A stretch of 64,000 nt of DNA from Saccharomonospora amisosensis. Lineage in GTDB: Bacteria; Actinomycetota; Actinomycetes; Mycobacteriales; Pseudonocardiaceae. The DNA lies in NCBI RefSeq assembly GCF_011761185.1, contig NZ_JAAOYM010000002.1, positions 310,001 to 374,000 of the forward strand, in the 5' to 3' direction. Each line of letters starts with the position of its first letter. Positions within the stretch are counted from its first letter, which is position 1. Positions 51,613-62,226 of this stretch are shown piece after piece. Under the pieces are notes generated by a model. The model searched no databases, was not told where the DNA came from, and worked only from the letters and a program-made list of their open reading frames with translations. The translations under genes were made by a program, and so were the position numbers.

Positions 51613-54600
51613 ATGAACGAAGGTAGTCGTATCAGACAGCAGTACCTGCGCGACGTTCTCGGCCTCCCCGACTCCGTACACGCGGGCGACTTCAAGATCG
51701 AACTCACCGGAGGGTTCACCGAGGTCGAGGCCCGCGTCGCCGAGTACGTCGTCACCGACCAGCTCCGTGGCGCGTTCGGCAAGGCGCTGTCCATCGTGCG
51801 CACCGCCGTCCGCGACGGCACCTCGCATGCCGCCTACCTGCACGGCTCCTTCGGTTCCGGTAAGAGCCACTTCCTCACCGTGCTGCACGCCGTGCTCAAC
51901 AACGAGCCCGTCGCCCGCGCCAAACCCGGCCTGCAACCGGTGATCGCCGAACACGACGACTGGCTGCGCGGCAAGAAGTTCCTCATGGTGCCCTACCACC
52001 TGGTCGGCGCCAGCGACATCGACTCCGCCATCCTCGGCGGCTACGTCAACACCGTCCGCAAACTGCACCCCGGCCACCCCACCCCGCCGGTCTATCGGGC
52101 GGACGCCATGCTCGAAGACGCCGCCAGGCAACGCGCGTTCTTTGCCGACGACGCGAGGTTCGCCGAATGGCTCGGCAGCGGCGCACCGGCAGCGGCCGAC
52201 GAGGAAGACCTCGAGCTGCCCCACGACACGGTTCCCTCGTGGTCCTCGGCCGACCTCGACCGCGCCTTCAACGCACCGGCAGGCGACAAGGTGCGCGACG
52301 CACTGGTCTCCGCGCTGCTTTCCGGGCCGATGTCGTCCTACATCCGCGGCGCAAGCGGCGACGTCGCGGCGTTCATCCCGCTGGAGAACGGCCTTTCCGT
52401 CATCAGCAGGCACGCCCGCGACCTCGGCTACGACGGGCTCATCCTGTTCCTCGACGAGCTGATCCTGTGGCTGCAGGCCCACCTGTCCGACCGGCAGTTC
52501 GTCAACAACCAGGTGAGCAAGCTGGTCAAGCTCATCGAATCCGGGGACGCCGACCGGCCGCTGCCCATCGTGTCGTTCATCTCCAGGCAACGCGATCTGT
52601 CCAAACTCGTCGGTGACGACGTCACCGGCGCCGACGTGAAGAACCTCGAAGCGCAGGTGCACTACCTCGCCGAACGGTTCGACACCGTGTCGCTGGAAGA
52701 CCGCAACCTGCCCGCCATCATCAAGGAGCGCGTGCTCAAACCCAAACCCGGCGGGCGCGAGGTGCTGGACGAGGCGTTCGCCGCCATCGAATCCACCAAG
52801 TCCGGCGACCGGGAGGTGCTGCTGGACGCCGCGGGCGCCACCGGCGCCACCTGGCAGGACTTCCGCGACGTCTACCCGCTCTCGCCCGCACTGCTCAACG
52901 TGCTGGTGGCGCTGTCCGGTGCACTGCAGCGCGAACGCACCGGGCTGAAACTGCTGCAGGAGATGCTGTACCGCCGCCGCGACGACATGAAGGTCGGCGA
53001 ACTCATCCCGCTCGGCGACCTGTGGGACGTGCTCTCCGACGGCACCGGCGAGGCATTCACCGACCGGCTGCGCCAGGACGCCGCCGCCGCGCAACGCTTC
53101 TACGTCCGCGCCCGCGCCACCCTCGCCGACCGCTTCGGCGAGGGCAGCACCACGTTCGTGGCCGTGGACCGCTTCCTCAAGACACTGCTGCTGGCCGCGC
53201 TCGCCCCCAACGTTCCCGCGCTGGCGCGGCTCACCGGCCCCCGCCTCGCGGCGCTCAACCACGGCTCGCTGCGCTCGCGCACCGTGCAGCCCGGCGCGAT
53301 GGTGGTAAGCCGGTTGCGCGAGTTGCAGGCCGAGTTCGGCGAACTGCGCTCCGAAGGCGAGCAGGACCCGGTGTTCCGGCTGCAACTGTCCGATCTAGAC
53401 ATTGAGCCGCTGCTGGACGCCGTCGGCGAGCGCGACACGCTCGGTGCCCGGCGCATCTGGACCAAGAAGCAGCTGTGGTCCCAGCTCAACATCCGCGACA
53501 CCGACAACTTCGTGTGCGAGAAGGAAATCGTCTGGAAGGGCACGCGCCGCACCGCGGAGTTCGTGTTCGACAACGTGCGCGACACCAGCAGCCTGCCGGA
53601 CATGCAGTTCACCCCCGGCGTCCCCGGCCGCATCCGCATCGTCCTGGACTACCCGTTCGACGAGGGAAACCACGCACCCTCCGACGACGCCGCGCGGGTG
53701 AACCGGATGATCCGCGAGGGCTTCACCGCGCCGACGCTGGTGTGGCTGCCGCACTTCATGTCCCCGCAGAAATCCGCGCAGCTCGGGCGGCTACTGAAGA
53801 TCCAGTACCTGCTGGAACGCGACCGGCTCGACGACTACGCGGGCACAATGTCGGAGGACAACCGCGTCAAGGTTCGCCACCAGTTGCAGGCGCAGGCCGA
53901 CAACCTCGAATCGCAGCTCGCCGCCGCGCTGCGGCAACTCTACGGTATCTCCCAGGCCGACGAGGCCACCATCGACAAGGACGTCGGCGAGGACGGGCAC
54001 GTGCTTTCGCTGCAGCCCGACCACAAACCCCGGCTCGCGGGCGGCGCCGGATTCGAGTACAACGCGCTCGCACTGGCCGACGGGCTGTTCGCCAAGCTCT
54101 ACCCCAAGCACCCCGACTTCGACCCCAGCGGCAACCGCAAGCCCGTCACCCTCGGCGAGCTGCGCACGGTCTTGAGCTGGATCACCAAGGCCATGGAGGA
54201 CGGGCAGCGCCGCGTGGTGGTGGATCGCAACCACCTGCCGCTCGTTCGCCGCATCGTGCACCCGCTGGAACTCGGCGAAGTGTCCGACGGCCCGCTCAAC
54301 GTCTCCACCGAGTGGCGCCGCCGCATCGAGCAGGCCGCCACCCAGCGCGGCGTCACCGGCGACTACCGCGTCGAGGACATCCGCACCTGGCTCGAAGAGC
54401 TCGGCTACACCGGGCTGGACAAGCCCGTCAGCAACCTCGTCATCGCCACCTACGCGCTGCTCGCCGACCGCGCGTGGGTGCTGCACGGCTCCCCGCTGCG
54501 CGAAGCGCCGGACCTGGACAAGATCGGCCCCGGCCACGCGCTGCGTGCCCAGGAACTGCCCGACGAGGAAACCTTCGCCACCGCACGCCGCCGCGCGGCC

Positions 54601-55425
54601 ACGCTGTTCGGGGTGCACGTGCCTGACACGCTGTTCGCTCGCAACGTCAACCGGCTCGCCGACGAGGTCCGCGAAAAGGTGGCCGCGGTGGAGAACGCTG
54701 CCAACGGGGTGCGGCGCGCGCTCGACCGGCACAGCGACCTGCTCGGACTCGACACCCGGCCCGAGCAGGACACCGCACCGCGCATCACCTCCACCCGGGA
54801 CGCCGCCGACCTGCTCGCTCGGCTCTCCGGCGCGCGAGAGGCCACCACCGTGGTTCGCGAACTCGCCACCGCCGAGTACCGCACCGGCGACCAGGTGCTC
54901 GGCGCGGCCATCAGCTCCGCGCCCGCCGTGCTGGCCGCGCTGGAGAACGTCGAGTGGTCGCTGCTGCGGTCGGTGCGCCAGTTCGCGGGCCGGGGCGACC
55001 CGGTCGGCAACCGCGCCGACCGGCTGCTCGACGAGGTGACACAGGCCGCCGCGGCCGACGAGTTCACCCGCCCGCTGGCCGACGTGCTCGACGGGCTGGG
55101 ACCGCGTGCCGTGCAACTCGTCAACGAGGCGGCCCGGCTCGCCGCCGTTGCCCCACCCGCACCGGCCGAACCCGCGCCTGCCGAGCCGCAGCCTGCCAAC
55201 CCCACGGCCGAGCAGGTCAGCCTCACCGACACCGGGCAACCGCCCGTCGGCGCGACGGTGCCGTCCCGACGCCGGCCGCGCCGGGTGCGTGCCAGCGCCG
55301 TCGAGCGCGACCTCGCCAGGATCGTGGCCGAGGTGCAAAGCGAGATCCGCGAGTTCGCAGGCGAGCACCCCGAGACGGAGATCGAGGTGACCTGGCGGGT
55401 CGTCGGCGAGGAAGGCGCCGGATGA
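51613..55425 (+). CDS. pglY: BREX-2 ATPase PglY
   Basis: This 1270-aa P-loop protein has Walker [11 protein letters not shown] (about residues 78-87), Walker [13 protein letters not shown] (about 276-287), a large helical middle, and a C-terminal Pro/Ala-rich linker before [20 protein letters not shown]. PglY is the BREX-2 counterpart of BrxC. It begins 100 bp after the IS110 element with GGAGG 9 nt before ATG 51613, and overlaps pglZ by 4 nt (ATGA). With the IS upstream it may need its own promoter. Confidence 0.94.
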   Translation: MNEGSRIRQQYLRDVLGLPDSVHAGDFKIELTGGFTEVEARVAEYVVTDQLRGAFGKALSIVRTAVRDGTSHAAYLHGSFGSGKSHFLTVLHAVLNNEPVARAKPGLQPVIAEHDDWLRGKKFLMVPYHLVGASDIDSAILGGYVNTVRKLHPGHPTPPVYRADAMLEDAARQRAFFADDARFAEWLGSGAPAAADEEDLELPHDTVPSWSSADLDRAFNAPAGDKVRDALVSALLSGPMSSYIRGASGDVAAFIPLENGLSVISRHARDLGYDGLILFLDELILWLQAHLSDRQFVNNQVSKLVKLIESGDADRPLPIVSFISRQRDLSKLVGDDVTGADVKNLEAQVHYLAERFDTVSLEDRNLPAIIKERVLKPKPGGREVLDEAFAAIESTKSGDREVLLDAAGATGATWQDFRDVYPLSPALLNVLVALSGALQRERTGLKLLQEMLYRRRDDMKVGELIPLGDLWDVLSDGTGEAFTDRLRQDAAAAQRFYVRARATLADRFGEGSTTFVAVDRFLKTLLLAALAPNVPALARLTGPRLAALNHGSLRSRTVQPGAMVVSRLRELQAEFGELRSEGEQDPVFRLQLSDLDIEPLLDAVGERDTLGARRIWTKKQLWSQLNIRDTDNFVCEKEIVWKGTRRTAEFVFDNVRDTSSLPDMQFTPGVPGRIRIVLDYPFDEGNHAPSDDAARVNRMIREGFTAPTLVWLPHFMSPQKSAQLGRLLKIQYLLERDRLDDYAGTMSEDNRVKVRHQLQAQADNLESQLAAALRQLYGISQADEATIDKDVGEDGHVLSLQPDHKPRLAGGAGFEYNALALADGLFAKLYPKHPDFDPSGNRKPVTLGELRTVLSWITKAMEDGQRRVVVDRNHLPLVRRIVHPLELGEVSDGPLNVSTEWRRRIEQAATQRGVTGDYRVEDIRTWLEELGYTGLDKPVSNLVIATYALLADRAWVLHGSPLREAPDLDKIGPGHALRAQELPDEETFATARRRAATLFGVHVPDTLFARNVNRLADEVREKVAAVENAANGVRRALDRHSDLLGLDTRPEQDTAPRITSTRDAADLLARLSGAREATTVVRELATAEYRTGDQVLGAAISSAPAVLAALENVEWSLLRSVRQFAGRGDPVGNRADRLLDEVTQAAAADEFTRPLADVLDGLGPRAVQLVNEAARLAAVAPPAPAEPAPAEPQPANPTAEQVSLTDTGQPPVGATVPSRRRPRRVRASAVERDLARIVAEVQSEIREFAGEHPETEIEVTWRVVGEEGAG

Positions 55426-58100
55426 GCGCTCCCGCGATCGACCACCGCATCGTCGAGGCGCTGGTGCAGACCTGGCTGCCGCACGCCAAGGGGCGGCGGC
55501 TGCTGCTGGTGTACGGGCGCTACACCGACAGCGCGGGCAGCTTCGTGGTGAGCACCGACCGCACAGCCAACCCGGTGCGCCGCCGGGTACACGTCAGCGA
55601 CCAGCACTCCGTGCTCGGCATCGTCGAAGCCTGGGAGGAACACCAGCAGGCACACGAGGCCGACGACGACCTGCTCGTGGTCACCACCAGCGTGGACGAC
55701 AGCCAACTCGGCTGGGACATCCGCGGCTACGCCATCGGGCGCTCCACCCGCACCGTGGACAAGGTGCGGATCGTGGCGCAACGCTTCGGCGCGGTGGACG
55801 TCGACCCCCGCATCCGGCAGGAACCGTGGCTGGTGGACGCGCTGCTGGACGCCGAACCCGCCGACGGCTGGCCTCGCAACGGCTCCGTGCTCACCCGCGA
55901 CAGCGCCATCCGCGCGCTCATCGGCGCCCGGCTCGGGCAGGACACGATCGGTGAAGGCTCGCTCGACGTCAGTGCGCTGCTGGAGTTCTCGCGCGACCCG
56001 GCCGGACCCGCCTACTTCGCCGAACTACCCGCCGCCGAGCGCGACGGGCTCACCCGCTGGCTCGCCGACACCGTCGGTCCCGCCGCCGTGGTGCCGCTGC
56101 GGCTGGCCGTGCAGGGGCGCGCGGCCGACGCGATCCCGCTCGGCGTCGTCGGCACCGCCGCCACCAACCCCGACGCCGCGCTCGCCGTCGGCGCGCTGCT
56201 GCCGGGAACGCAGGCCGAGGAGTTGCGCGCCTTCACCGACGCCGTGGCGGCCGTGCTGGAACGCTGGGTCAGCGAGGCCGAGACCAGCCGCCACGGCGAC
56301 GCCGCCCGGCACCGGGTGCTCGACGTGGTGCGGCGGGCCGACGAACTCGCCACGCAGGCGCAGGTCACCGAAGCGCTTGCGGGTAACCCGTTCCTCCCGT
56401 CGGCCTTCACAGTCCGGCTGCGCGAACTTGCCGCCGCGCTCACCGCGAAACCCGACCCGACCAGCCTCGCCGAGGCCGAACGCGCACTCGATCGCGTGCG
56501 CGAACACGCGCTCGCCCGGCTGGAGCCCAGGCGGCGCGAGGCCGCGGAAATGGCCGTGCGGCTGCAACGCTGGCTCGCCCGCCCGCAACCGGAGCTCACC
56601 TCCGTGGCCGAGGCGGTTACCGGCCACCTGTCCGAATGGGCCTGGGTGGACCGCGCGCTGAACACCCTCTGGGAAGGCGACCCCTTCGGCGACCCGGTGG
56701 TGGGGCAGGCGTACCGCACCGTGTGCGAAGCCGTGCGAGCACGGCGCACCGCGCTGGACGAGGATTTCGCGACCCGACTGGCCACCTGGGTCAAGCACGC
56801 CGACTCCACCGACACCGGCGGCTGCCTGCTGGTGGAGCAGGTGCTCGGCGAGGTCGCCGCGCCGCTGCGGGGCAAGCTCGCGCCGCTGATCGTGGTGCTG
56901 GACGGCATGAGCGGCGCCGTTGCCGTGGAGCTGGGGCAACGCCTCGCCGGACGCGCCTGGACCGAGGTGTCGCCCGTGGCCGGTCGCAGGGCGGCTGCCG
57001 TCGCGGCGATCCCGTCGGTCACCCGCGCCAGCAGGGCGAGCCTGCTCACCGGCGCCATCACCGCGGGGGACCAGGCGGCGGAGAAGGACGGGTTCAAGGC
57101 GCTGTGGAAACGGCACGGCGACCCCAAGGCGGAACTGTTCCACCGCGGCGACATCGCAGGCGACGCGGGGCACCGGCTGTCCGACCCGCTGCTGGCGGCG
57201 CTGTCCGAAAGCGGCAGCGTGGTCGGTGTCGTGCTCAACACCATCGACTACGCGCTGGACCACGGCCAGGAGGGCCACCGCACCGGCTGGGCCCCGGAAG
57301 ACATCACCTACCTGCCGGAACTGCTCGACGCCGCCCGCAGCTACGGCCGCCCCGTCGTGCTGGTGTCCGACCACGGCCACGTCCTCGACCGTGCCACCGA
57401 GGACCGCGTGGATGCGGGCGGTGTGGAGTCCGCCCGCTGGCGCACCGGAACCCCCGACGACGGTGAGATGGCGCTGACCGGGCCCCGCGTGGTGTACGGG
57501 GAAGGATCGGTGGTCGTGCCGTGGCGCGAGGACATCCGCTACACCACACGCAAGGCCGGCTACCACGGCGGCGCATCGCTGGCGGAGCTGACCGTGCCGG
57601 TGCTCGTGCTGCTGCCCGCGCCCGCACGCGCCCCCTCCGGTTGGCACGTGCTGGAACCCGAGCAGCTCACGCCGAAGTGGTGGACGCGGCAAACCGCCGC
57701 CACGCCGGCAGCGGAGCCGAAGCCGAGAGCTCGCAAGCCCAGCAAGCCCAGCGACGCCGTGCCGCTGTTCACCGTGGAAAGTAAGGCAGAGTCGCTCGGC
57801 AACAGGGTGGTGGCCAGTGGCACCTACGACGCGCAGCGCGCGTTCGTCCCGAAGGCACCCAACAAGCAGGTGGTGGCCGCCGTCATCGACGCACTCGTGG
57901 CCGCCGACAACCGGCTGCCGCTCAGCACGGCCGCCGAACTGGCAGGCAAGGCCGGGCGCAGGCCCGAGTTCTTCGCCACGATGCTGGAGCGGCTGCTCAA
58001 CGTGGACGGCTACCCTGTGCTCTCCAAAGTGGACGGTGACCGCCGGCTGAAGCTGGACGTGGAGACGCTGCGCATGCAGTTCGGGGTGCGCGAGCCGTGA
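55422..58100 (+). CDS. pglZ: BREX-2 phosphatase-domain protein PglZ
   Basis: This 892-aa protein's alkaline-phosphatase-superfamily core includes [11 protein letters not shown] (first metal Asp, about residue 493), [13 protein letters not shown] (about 645-655) and [15 protein letters not shown] (about 713-727). The N-terminal half is helical and the C-terminus ([18 protein letters not shown]) winged-helix-like. PglZ is the signature gene of all BREX systems. It is coupled by overlap to both pglY and brxD. Confidence 0.95.
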   Translation: MSAPAIDHRIVEALVQTWLPHAKGRRLLLVYGRYTDSAGSFVVSTDRTANPVRRRVHVSDQHSVLGIVEAWEEHQQAHEADDDLLVVTTSVDDSQLGWDIRGYAIGRSTRTVDKVRIVAQRFGAVDVDPRIRQEPWLVDALLDAEPADGWPRNGSVLTRDSAIRALIGARLGQDTIGEGSLDVSALLEFSRDPAGPAYFAELPAAERDGLTRWLADTVGPAAVVPLRLAVQGRAADAIPLGVVGTAATNPDAALAVGALLPGTQAEELRAFTDAVAAVLERWVSEAETSRHGDAARHRVLDVVRRADELATQAQVTEALAGNPFLPSAFTVRLRELAAALTAKPDPTSLAEAERALDRVREHALARLEPRRREAAEMAVRLQRWLARPQPELTSVAEAVTGHLSEWAWVDRALNTLWEGDPFGDPVVGQAYRTVCEAVRARRTALDEDFATRLATWVKHADSTDTGGCLLVEQVLGEVAAPLRGKLAPLIVVLDGMSGAVAVELGQRLAGRAWTEVSPVAGRRAAAVAAIPSVTRASRASLLTGAITAGDQAAEKDGFKALWKRHGDPKAELFHRGDIAGDAGHRLSDPLLAALSESGSVVGVVLNTIDYALDHGQEGHRTGWAPEDITYLPELLDAARSYGRPVVLVSDHGHVLDRATEDRVDAGGVESARWRTGTPDDGEMALTGPRVVYGEGSVVVPWREDIRYTTRKAGYHGGASLAELTVPVLVLLPAPARAPSGWHVLEPEQLTPKWWTRQTAATPAAEPKPRARKPSKPSDAVPLFTVESKAESLGNRVVASGTYDAQRAFVPKAPNKQVVAAVIDALVAADNRLPLSTAAELAGKAGRRPEFFATMLERLLNVDGYPVLSKVDGDRRLKLDVETLRMQFGVREP

Positions 58101-59419
58101 CGGCGGCCGCGAGCGAGGCACGCCGCCGCGACGTGATCGACGCGTTGCGGCGCGGCACCGTGCCGCGATCCGGCCTCGACCTGCTCGCGGTGGGCCTCGA
58201 CCGGTTCGCCACCGCGATGGACGAGGACCTGGCCACCGTTGCCCGAGGCGGCGCGGCCTTCCACGCCGTGCGCGGCGAGTACGGTTCCGGCAAGACCTTC
58301 TTCGCCCGCTGGCTGTCCGAACGCGCCAAACGCAAGGGCCTTGCCACCTCCGAGATCCAGATCTCGGAGACCGAGACACCGCTGCACCGGCTGGAAACCG
58401 TCTACCGGCGCCTCACCGAGCGGCTGACCACCGCCACCCACCAGCCAAGCGCGCTGCGCGCCGTGATCGACTCCTGGCTCTACACGCTGGAGGAGCACGT
58501 CCTGGAAACCGGCGAGGTCGCAGAGGACGACGAGCAGGCGCTCGCGGCAGCCGTGGACACGCTGCTGGAACAGCGGCTGGCCGACGTCGCGCGCACCACC
58601 CCGGCGTTCGCGGCGGCACTGCGCGGCTACCGGCAGGCGCTGGCCGACGGCGACTCCGCCACCGCCGAATCGCTGGTCGCGTGGCTGGGCGGGCAAAAGT
58701 CCGTCGCGGCCTCCGCCCGCCGCGCGGCAGGGGTGCGCGGCGACCTCGACCACTTCGGCGCGCTCGGCTTCCTGCAGGGGTTGCTGACCGTGCTGCGCGA
58801 CTGCGGCCACCCCGGGCTGCTGCTGGTGCTGGACGAGACCGAAACCCTGCAACGGGTGCGCGGCGACGTGCGCGAGAAGGGCCTCAACGCGCTGCGGCAA
58901 CTCATCGACGAGATCGACGCAGGCCGCTTCCCCGGCCTGTTCCTGGTCCTCACCGGCACGCCCGCGTTCTTCGACGGCCAGCAGGGCGTGCAGCGGCTAC
59001 CCCCGCTGGCGCAGCGACTGGCCACCGACTTCAGCGCCGACGCCCGGTTCGACTCGCCAAGGGCCGTGCAGTTGCGGCTGGGTGGTTTCGACCTGGAACG
59101 GCTCGGCGAACTCGGCCGCACCGTGCGCGACCTGTACGCCGGCGTGGCCCGCAACCCCGAGCGGATCGCCGCCGTGGTGGACGGCGCCTACGTGGACACC
59201 CTCGCCAGGGCGCTCACCGGGGAACTCGGCGGCAAGGTCGGCGTGGCGCCCCGGCTGTTCCTGCGCAAGCTCGTGGAAGCGGTGCTGGACCGGGTGGACG
59301 AGTTCGCCGACTTCGACCCCCGCCGCGACTACCCGATCACCGTCACCGACTCCGAACTGACCGAGACCGAGCGCAACGCAGCCGCAGGCGCCGACGACGT
59401 CGAGCTGGACCTGCCGTGA
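58097..59419 (+). CDS. brxD: BREX ATP-binding protein BrxD
   Basis: This 440-aa P-loop ATPase has Walker A GEYGSGKTFFARWL (about residues 60-73), Walker B LLLVLDETETLQRV (about 241-254) and a sensor-like FLVLTGTPAFFDG. BrxD occurs in type 2 and some other BREX loci; its mechanism is not settled. GTG 58097 overlaps the pglZ stop (GTGA), and its own stop overlaps brxHI in the same way. Confidence 0.93.
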   Translation: MTAAASEARRRDVIDALRRGTVPRSGLDLLAVGLDRFATAMDEDLATVARGGAAFHAVRGEYGSGKTFFARWLSERAKRKGLATSEIQISETETPLHRLETVYRRLTERLTTATHQPSALRAVIDSWLYTLEEHVLETGEVAEDDEQALAAAVDTLLEQRLADVARTTPAFAAALRGYRQALADGDSATAESLVAWLGGQKSVAASARRAAGVRGDLDHFGALGFLQGLLTVLRDCGHPGLLLVLDETETLQRVRGDVREKGLNALRQLIDEIDAGRFPGLFLVLTGTPAFFDGQQGVQRLPPLAQRLATDFSADARFDSPRAVQLRLGGFDLERLGELGRTVRDLYAGVARNPERIAAVVDGAYVDTLARALTGELGGKVGVAPRLFLRKLVEAVLDRVDEFADFDPRRDYPITVTDSELTETERNAAAGADDVELDLP

Positions 59420-61563
59420 CGCAAGCGTTCGCGCGGTTGCAGCCCGCGCTCGCGCACCACGTCGTCAACACGCTGGGCTGGCGGTCGCTGCGCCCGCTGC
59501 AGGAGCAGGCCGTCGAGCCGGTGCTCGCCGGGCACGACGCGCTGCTGCTGGCCCCCACCGCGGGCGGCAAGACCGAGGCCGCGTGCTTTCCCGTGCTCAG
59601 CGCGATGGAGGAGCAGGGCTGGAGCGGGCTGTCGGTGCTCTACGTGTGCCCGCTGAAGGCACTGCTGAACAACCTGCTACCCCGGCTGGAGACCTACACG
59701 TCCTGGCTGGGCAGGCGGGCGGCGCTGTGGCACGGCGACGTGAGCGCCCCGGTCCGGCGGCGCATCCTGCGTGACCCGCCCGACGTGCTGCTGACCACGC
59801 CCGAATCGCTGGAAGCCATGCTGGTCAGCGCGAACGTAGAGCACCGGCAGTTCTTCGCCGGGTTGCGCACGATCGTCGTGGACGAGGTGCATGCCTTCGC
59901 GGGCGACGACCGGGGCTGGCACCTGCTGGCCGTGCTTGAGCGGCTGACCACGGTGGCGAACCGGCCGATCCAGCGCATCGGGTTGTCGGCCACCGTCGGC
60001 AACCCCGAGGAGTTGCTGGCGTGGCTGCAGGGCTCCGGGCGTGATACCCGCCCCGGCACCGTGGTGGCGCCCGGAGTCGGTGCCGCGCCCGCCGCTGACG
60101 TGCAAGTGGACCCCGAACTGGACCCCGAACTGGACCCCGAACTGGACATTGAACTCGACTACGTCGGTTCGGTGGACAACGCCGCCACCGTGATCGCGGC
60201 ACTGCACCGGGGCGAGAAGCGGCTCGTGTTCTGCGACTCCCGGCAACTCGTGGAAGAACTCGGCGCCGGGCTGCGTGCCAGAGGCGTCACCACGTTCCTT
60301 TCCCACGCCTCGCTGTCGGTCGACGAGCGCCGCCGCGCCGAACAGGCCTTCGCCGAGGCACGCGACTGCGTGATCGTGTCCACCTCCACCCTGGAACTGG
60401 GCATCGACGTCGGCGACCTCGACCGCGTGATCCAGCTCAATGCCCCGGCAACCGTCGCGTCGTTCCTGCAACGGCTCGGACGCACCGGCCGCCGCCCTGG
60501 CAGTGTGCGCAACTGCCTGTTCCTGGCGATCAACGAGGACCAACTGCTGTGGGCGGCGGCGTTGCTGCGGCTGTGGGGCAGCGGTTATGTCGAACCGGTG
60601 GTGGCCCCGCCGCAGCCCCGGCACATCGTGGCGCAGCAGCTCCTCGCGCTGTGCCTGCAGGAAAACGCTGTGGGCAGCCGGTTGTGGACCTCGGCGTGGA
60701 ACGGGCTCGCACCGTTCGATCGCAGTGCCGAGCCCATCGTGGCGTACCTGGTGGAGCAGGGCTACCTCGACCGGGACGGGGAGCTGCTGTTCATCGGCCC
60801 GGAGGCGCAGCGGCGCTTCGGGCACCGGCACTTCATGGGCATGACGGCCGTGTTCACCGCGCCGCCGCAGTTCACCGTGCTGGACGGGCGCCGCGAGGTC
60901 GGGCGCACCGACCCGGCGCTGCTGACCGAGAAGGTCGATGGCCCGCGCTTGCTGTTGCTGGGCGGGCGAAGTTGGAAGGTCACCTGGATCGACTGGAAGC
61001 GGCGGCGCTGCTTCGTGGAACAGGTCGACAGCGGCGGCAAGGCCCGCTGGTTCACGCGGGGCCTGAGCGGGGGCAGCCGGGCGCTCACCGGCTCCGCTCG
61101 GGAGGTTGTGCTCGGTGCGGACCCGCCGGTGAAGCTCACGCGGCGCGCGCAGCGAGTGCTGGCCGAACTCCGCGACAGCCGCCTGCACACGGTGCACCCC
61201 GGCGGCACGGTGATCACTCAGCGGGACGGTGACGTCCGGTGGTGGACGTGGGCCGGGTTCCGGGCCAATGCCACGCTGGCGGCGACGCTGGGTCCGCTGG
61301 CCGACGAGAAGCAGTCCTTCGCCGACGAGTGGGTGCGGTTGCGCGCCGACGTGGACCGCGAGCTGTGGAGTGCCGCCGTCGCCGACGCCACCGAGCGGCT
61401 GTGCCTGCCCGAGGTGAACGAGCAAGCACTGGTCGGGTTGAAGTTCAGCGAGGCCCTGCCGCACCGGCTGGCGGTGGCGACCCTGGCCGCGCGGCTCGCG
61501 GACCTGGAAGGGGCGGCCACGGTGCTGCGTGAACCCGTGCGGTTCCTGGTGCGCCCCGGCTGA
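59416..61563 (+). CDS. brxHI: BREX DEAD/DEAH-box helicase BrxHI
   Basis: This 715-aa Lhr-like superfamily 2 helicase has motif I LLLAPTAGGKTEA (about residues 43-55), DEVH box VVDEVHAF (about 153-160), motif III LSATVGNP, and motifs V-VI TSTLELGIDVGDLDRVIQ and QRLGRTGRRPG (about 350-360). A low-complexity acidic insert of four DPEL-type repeats (60109-60156) lies between the two RecA domains. It is the last gene of the BREX operon. Confidence 0.94.
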   Translation: MTQAFARLQPALAHHVVNTLGWRSLRPLQEQAVEPVLAGHDALLLAPTAGGKTEAACFPVLSAMEEQGWSGLSVLYVCPLKALLNNLLPRLETYTSWLGRRAALWHGDVSAPVRRRILRDPPDVLLTTPESLEAMLVSANVEHRQFFAGLRTIVVDEVHAFAGDDRGWHLLAVLERLTTVANRPIQRIGLSATVGNPEELLAWLQGSGRDTRPGTVVAPGVGAAPAADVQVDPELDPELDPELDIELDYVGSVDNAATVIAALHRGEKRLVFCDSRQLVEELGAGLRARGVTTFLSHASLSVDERRRAEQAFAEARDCVIVSTSTLELGIDVGDLDRVIQLNAPATVASFLQRLGRTGRRPGSVRNCLFLAINEDQLLWAAALLRLWGSGYVEPVVAPPQPRHIVAQQLLALCLQENAVGSRLWTSAWNGLAPFDRSAEPIVAYLVEQGYLDRDGELLFIGPEAQRRFGHRHFMGMTAVFTAPPQFTVLDGRREVGRTDPALLTEKVDGPRLLLLGGRSWKVTWIDWKRRRCFVEQVDSGGKARWFTRGLSGGSRALTGSAREVVLGADPPVKLTRRAQRVLAELRDSRLHTVHPGGTVITQRDGDVRWWTWAGFRANATLAATLGPLADEKQSFADEWVRLRADVDRELWSAAVADATERLCLPEVNEQALVGLKFSEALPHRLAVATLAARLADLEGAATVLREPVRFLVRPG
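60109..60156 (+). repeat. 12-bp tandem repeats inside brxHI
   Basis: GACCCCGAACTG occurs three times in tandem, followed by a diverged fourth copy (GACATTGAACTC). The repeats encode DPEL units in frame, so slippage would change the length of an acidic linker between the helicase domains without a frameshift. Confidence 0.85.
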
Positions 61564-61572
61564 TCGCCGGGC

Positions 61573-62175
61573 TCAGGGCCGCAGGCCCGCGAGTGCGCGT
61601 TGCATGAGTCGGCCCCATTCGTCGCGCACTCGTTGCTTGTCGGTGTCCGGGGTGTTCACCAGCGCCAGGCCCGCTCCGCCCAGCATCCAGAAGCAGAAGT
61701 CCACTGTGGTCTCCAGTGTGGCCGCCGTCTCGATGCCGCCGGATTCGCGCAGGTTCTCGATGAAGCCCGCCACCAGCCCGTAGGCGTACTTCTGCTCGTA
61801 TTCCTGCCAGCGCTGAAAGCCCAGCGCCGTCGGGGCTTCCTGCCAGCACAGCCTGCCGTAGACCGGCTCGCAGCACCTGTCCAGAAAGGCGTCGAGCGCC
61901 TGCATCGCCGCCTGCCAGGGATCGGGCGAGGTCGCCGCGGCCCGCACGGCTTCCATCATCCGCGACTCCTGCTCGTCGAGCACCGCCTCGAACAGCGCCT
62001 GCTTGCCCGCGAAGTGGTGGTACACCGCGCCCCTGGTGACCTGCGCGGCCGCGGCCACGTCCTCCAGCAGCGTGCCCGCGTACCCGCGCTCGGCGAACAA
62101 CGCCGTCGCCTGCTCCAGCACGGCGGCGCGGGTGGCCTCGGAGTACAGCTCCCGGCGGCTCTTGACGCCTGTCAT
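61573..62175 (-). CDS. TetR-family transcriptional regulator
   Basis: This 200-aa protein has an N-terminal TetR HTH (LEQATALFAERGYAGTLLEDVAAAAQVTRGAVYHHFAGKQALFEAVL, residues about 20-66) and a TetR_C-type helical ligand domain. It is divergent from the P450 gene, and a perfect 23-bp palindrome lies between them, so it likely represses both itself and the P450. It is convergent with brxHI (9-bp gap) and not part of BREX. Confidence 0.93.
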   Translation of the reverse strand: MTGVKSRRELYSEATRAAVLEQATALFAERGYAGTLLEDVAAAAQVTRGAVYHHFAGKQALFEAVLDEQESRMMEAVRAAATSPDPWQAAMQALDAFLDRCCEPVYGRLCWQEAPTALGFQRWQEYEQKYAYGLVAGFIENLRESGGIETAATLETTVDFCFWMLGGAGLALVNTPDTDKQRVRDEWGRLMQRALAGLRP

Positions 62176-62187
62176 ACTCTGAGTCTA

Positions 62188-62210
62188 TTCACATACACGG
62201 TGTATGTGAA
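62188..62210. promoter_or_regulatory. TetR operator between tetR and P450
   Basis: A perfect 23-bp palindrome, TTCACATACAC-G-GTGTATGTGAA, is centred in the 51-bp divergent gap, 13 bp from the regulator start and 16 bp from the P450 start. Its length and position fit a TetR-family dimer-pair site. Confidence 0.85.
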
Positions 62211-62226
62211 ATACGGAGGGAATGTC

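Noticed and set aside
53791-55368. 525-codon minus-strand open frame opposite pglY
   Set aside because: Low-complexity His/Gly/Arg-rich translation typical of antisense frames in GC-rich genes.
56025-58379. 784-codon minus-strand open frame opposite pglZ and brxD
   Set aside because: It spans the antisense of two overlapping real genes and shows no domain.
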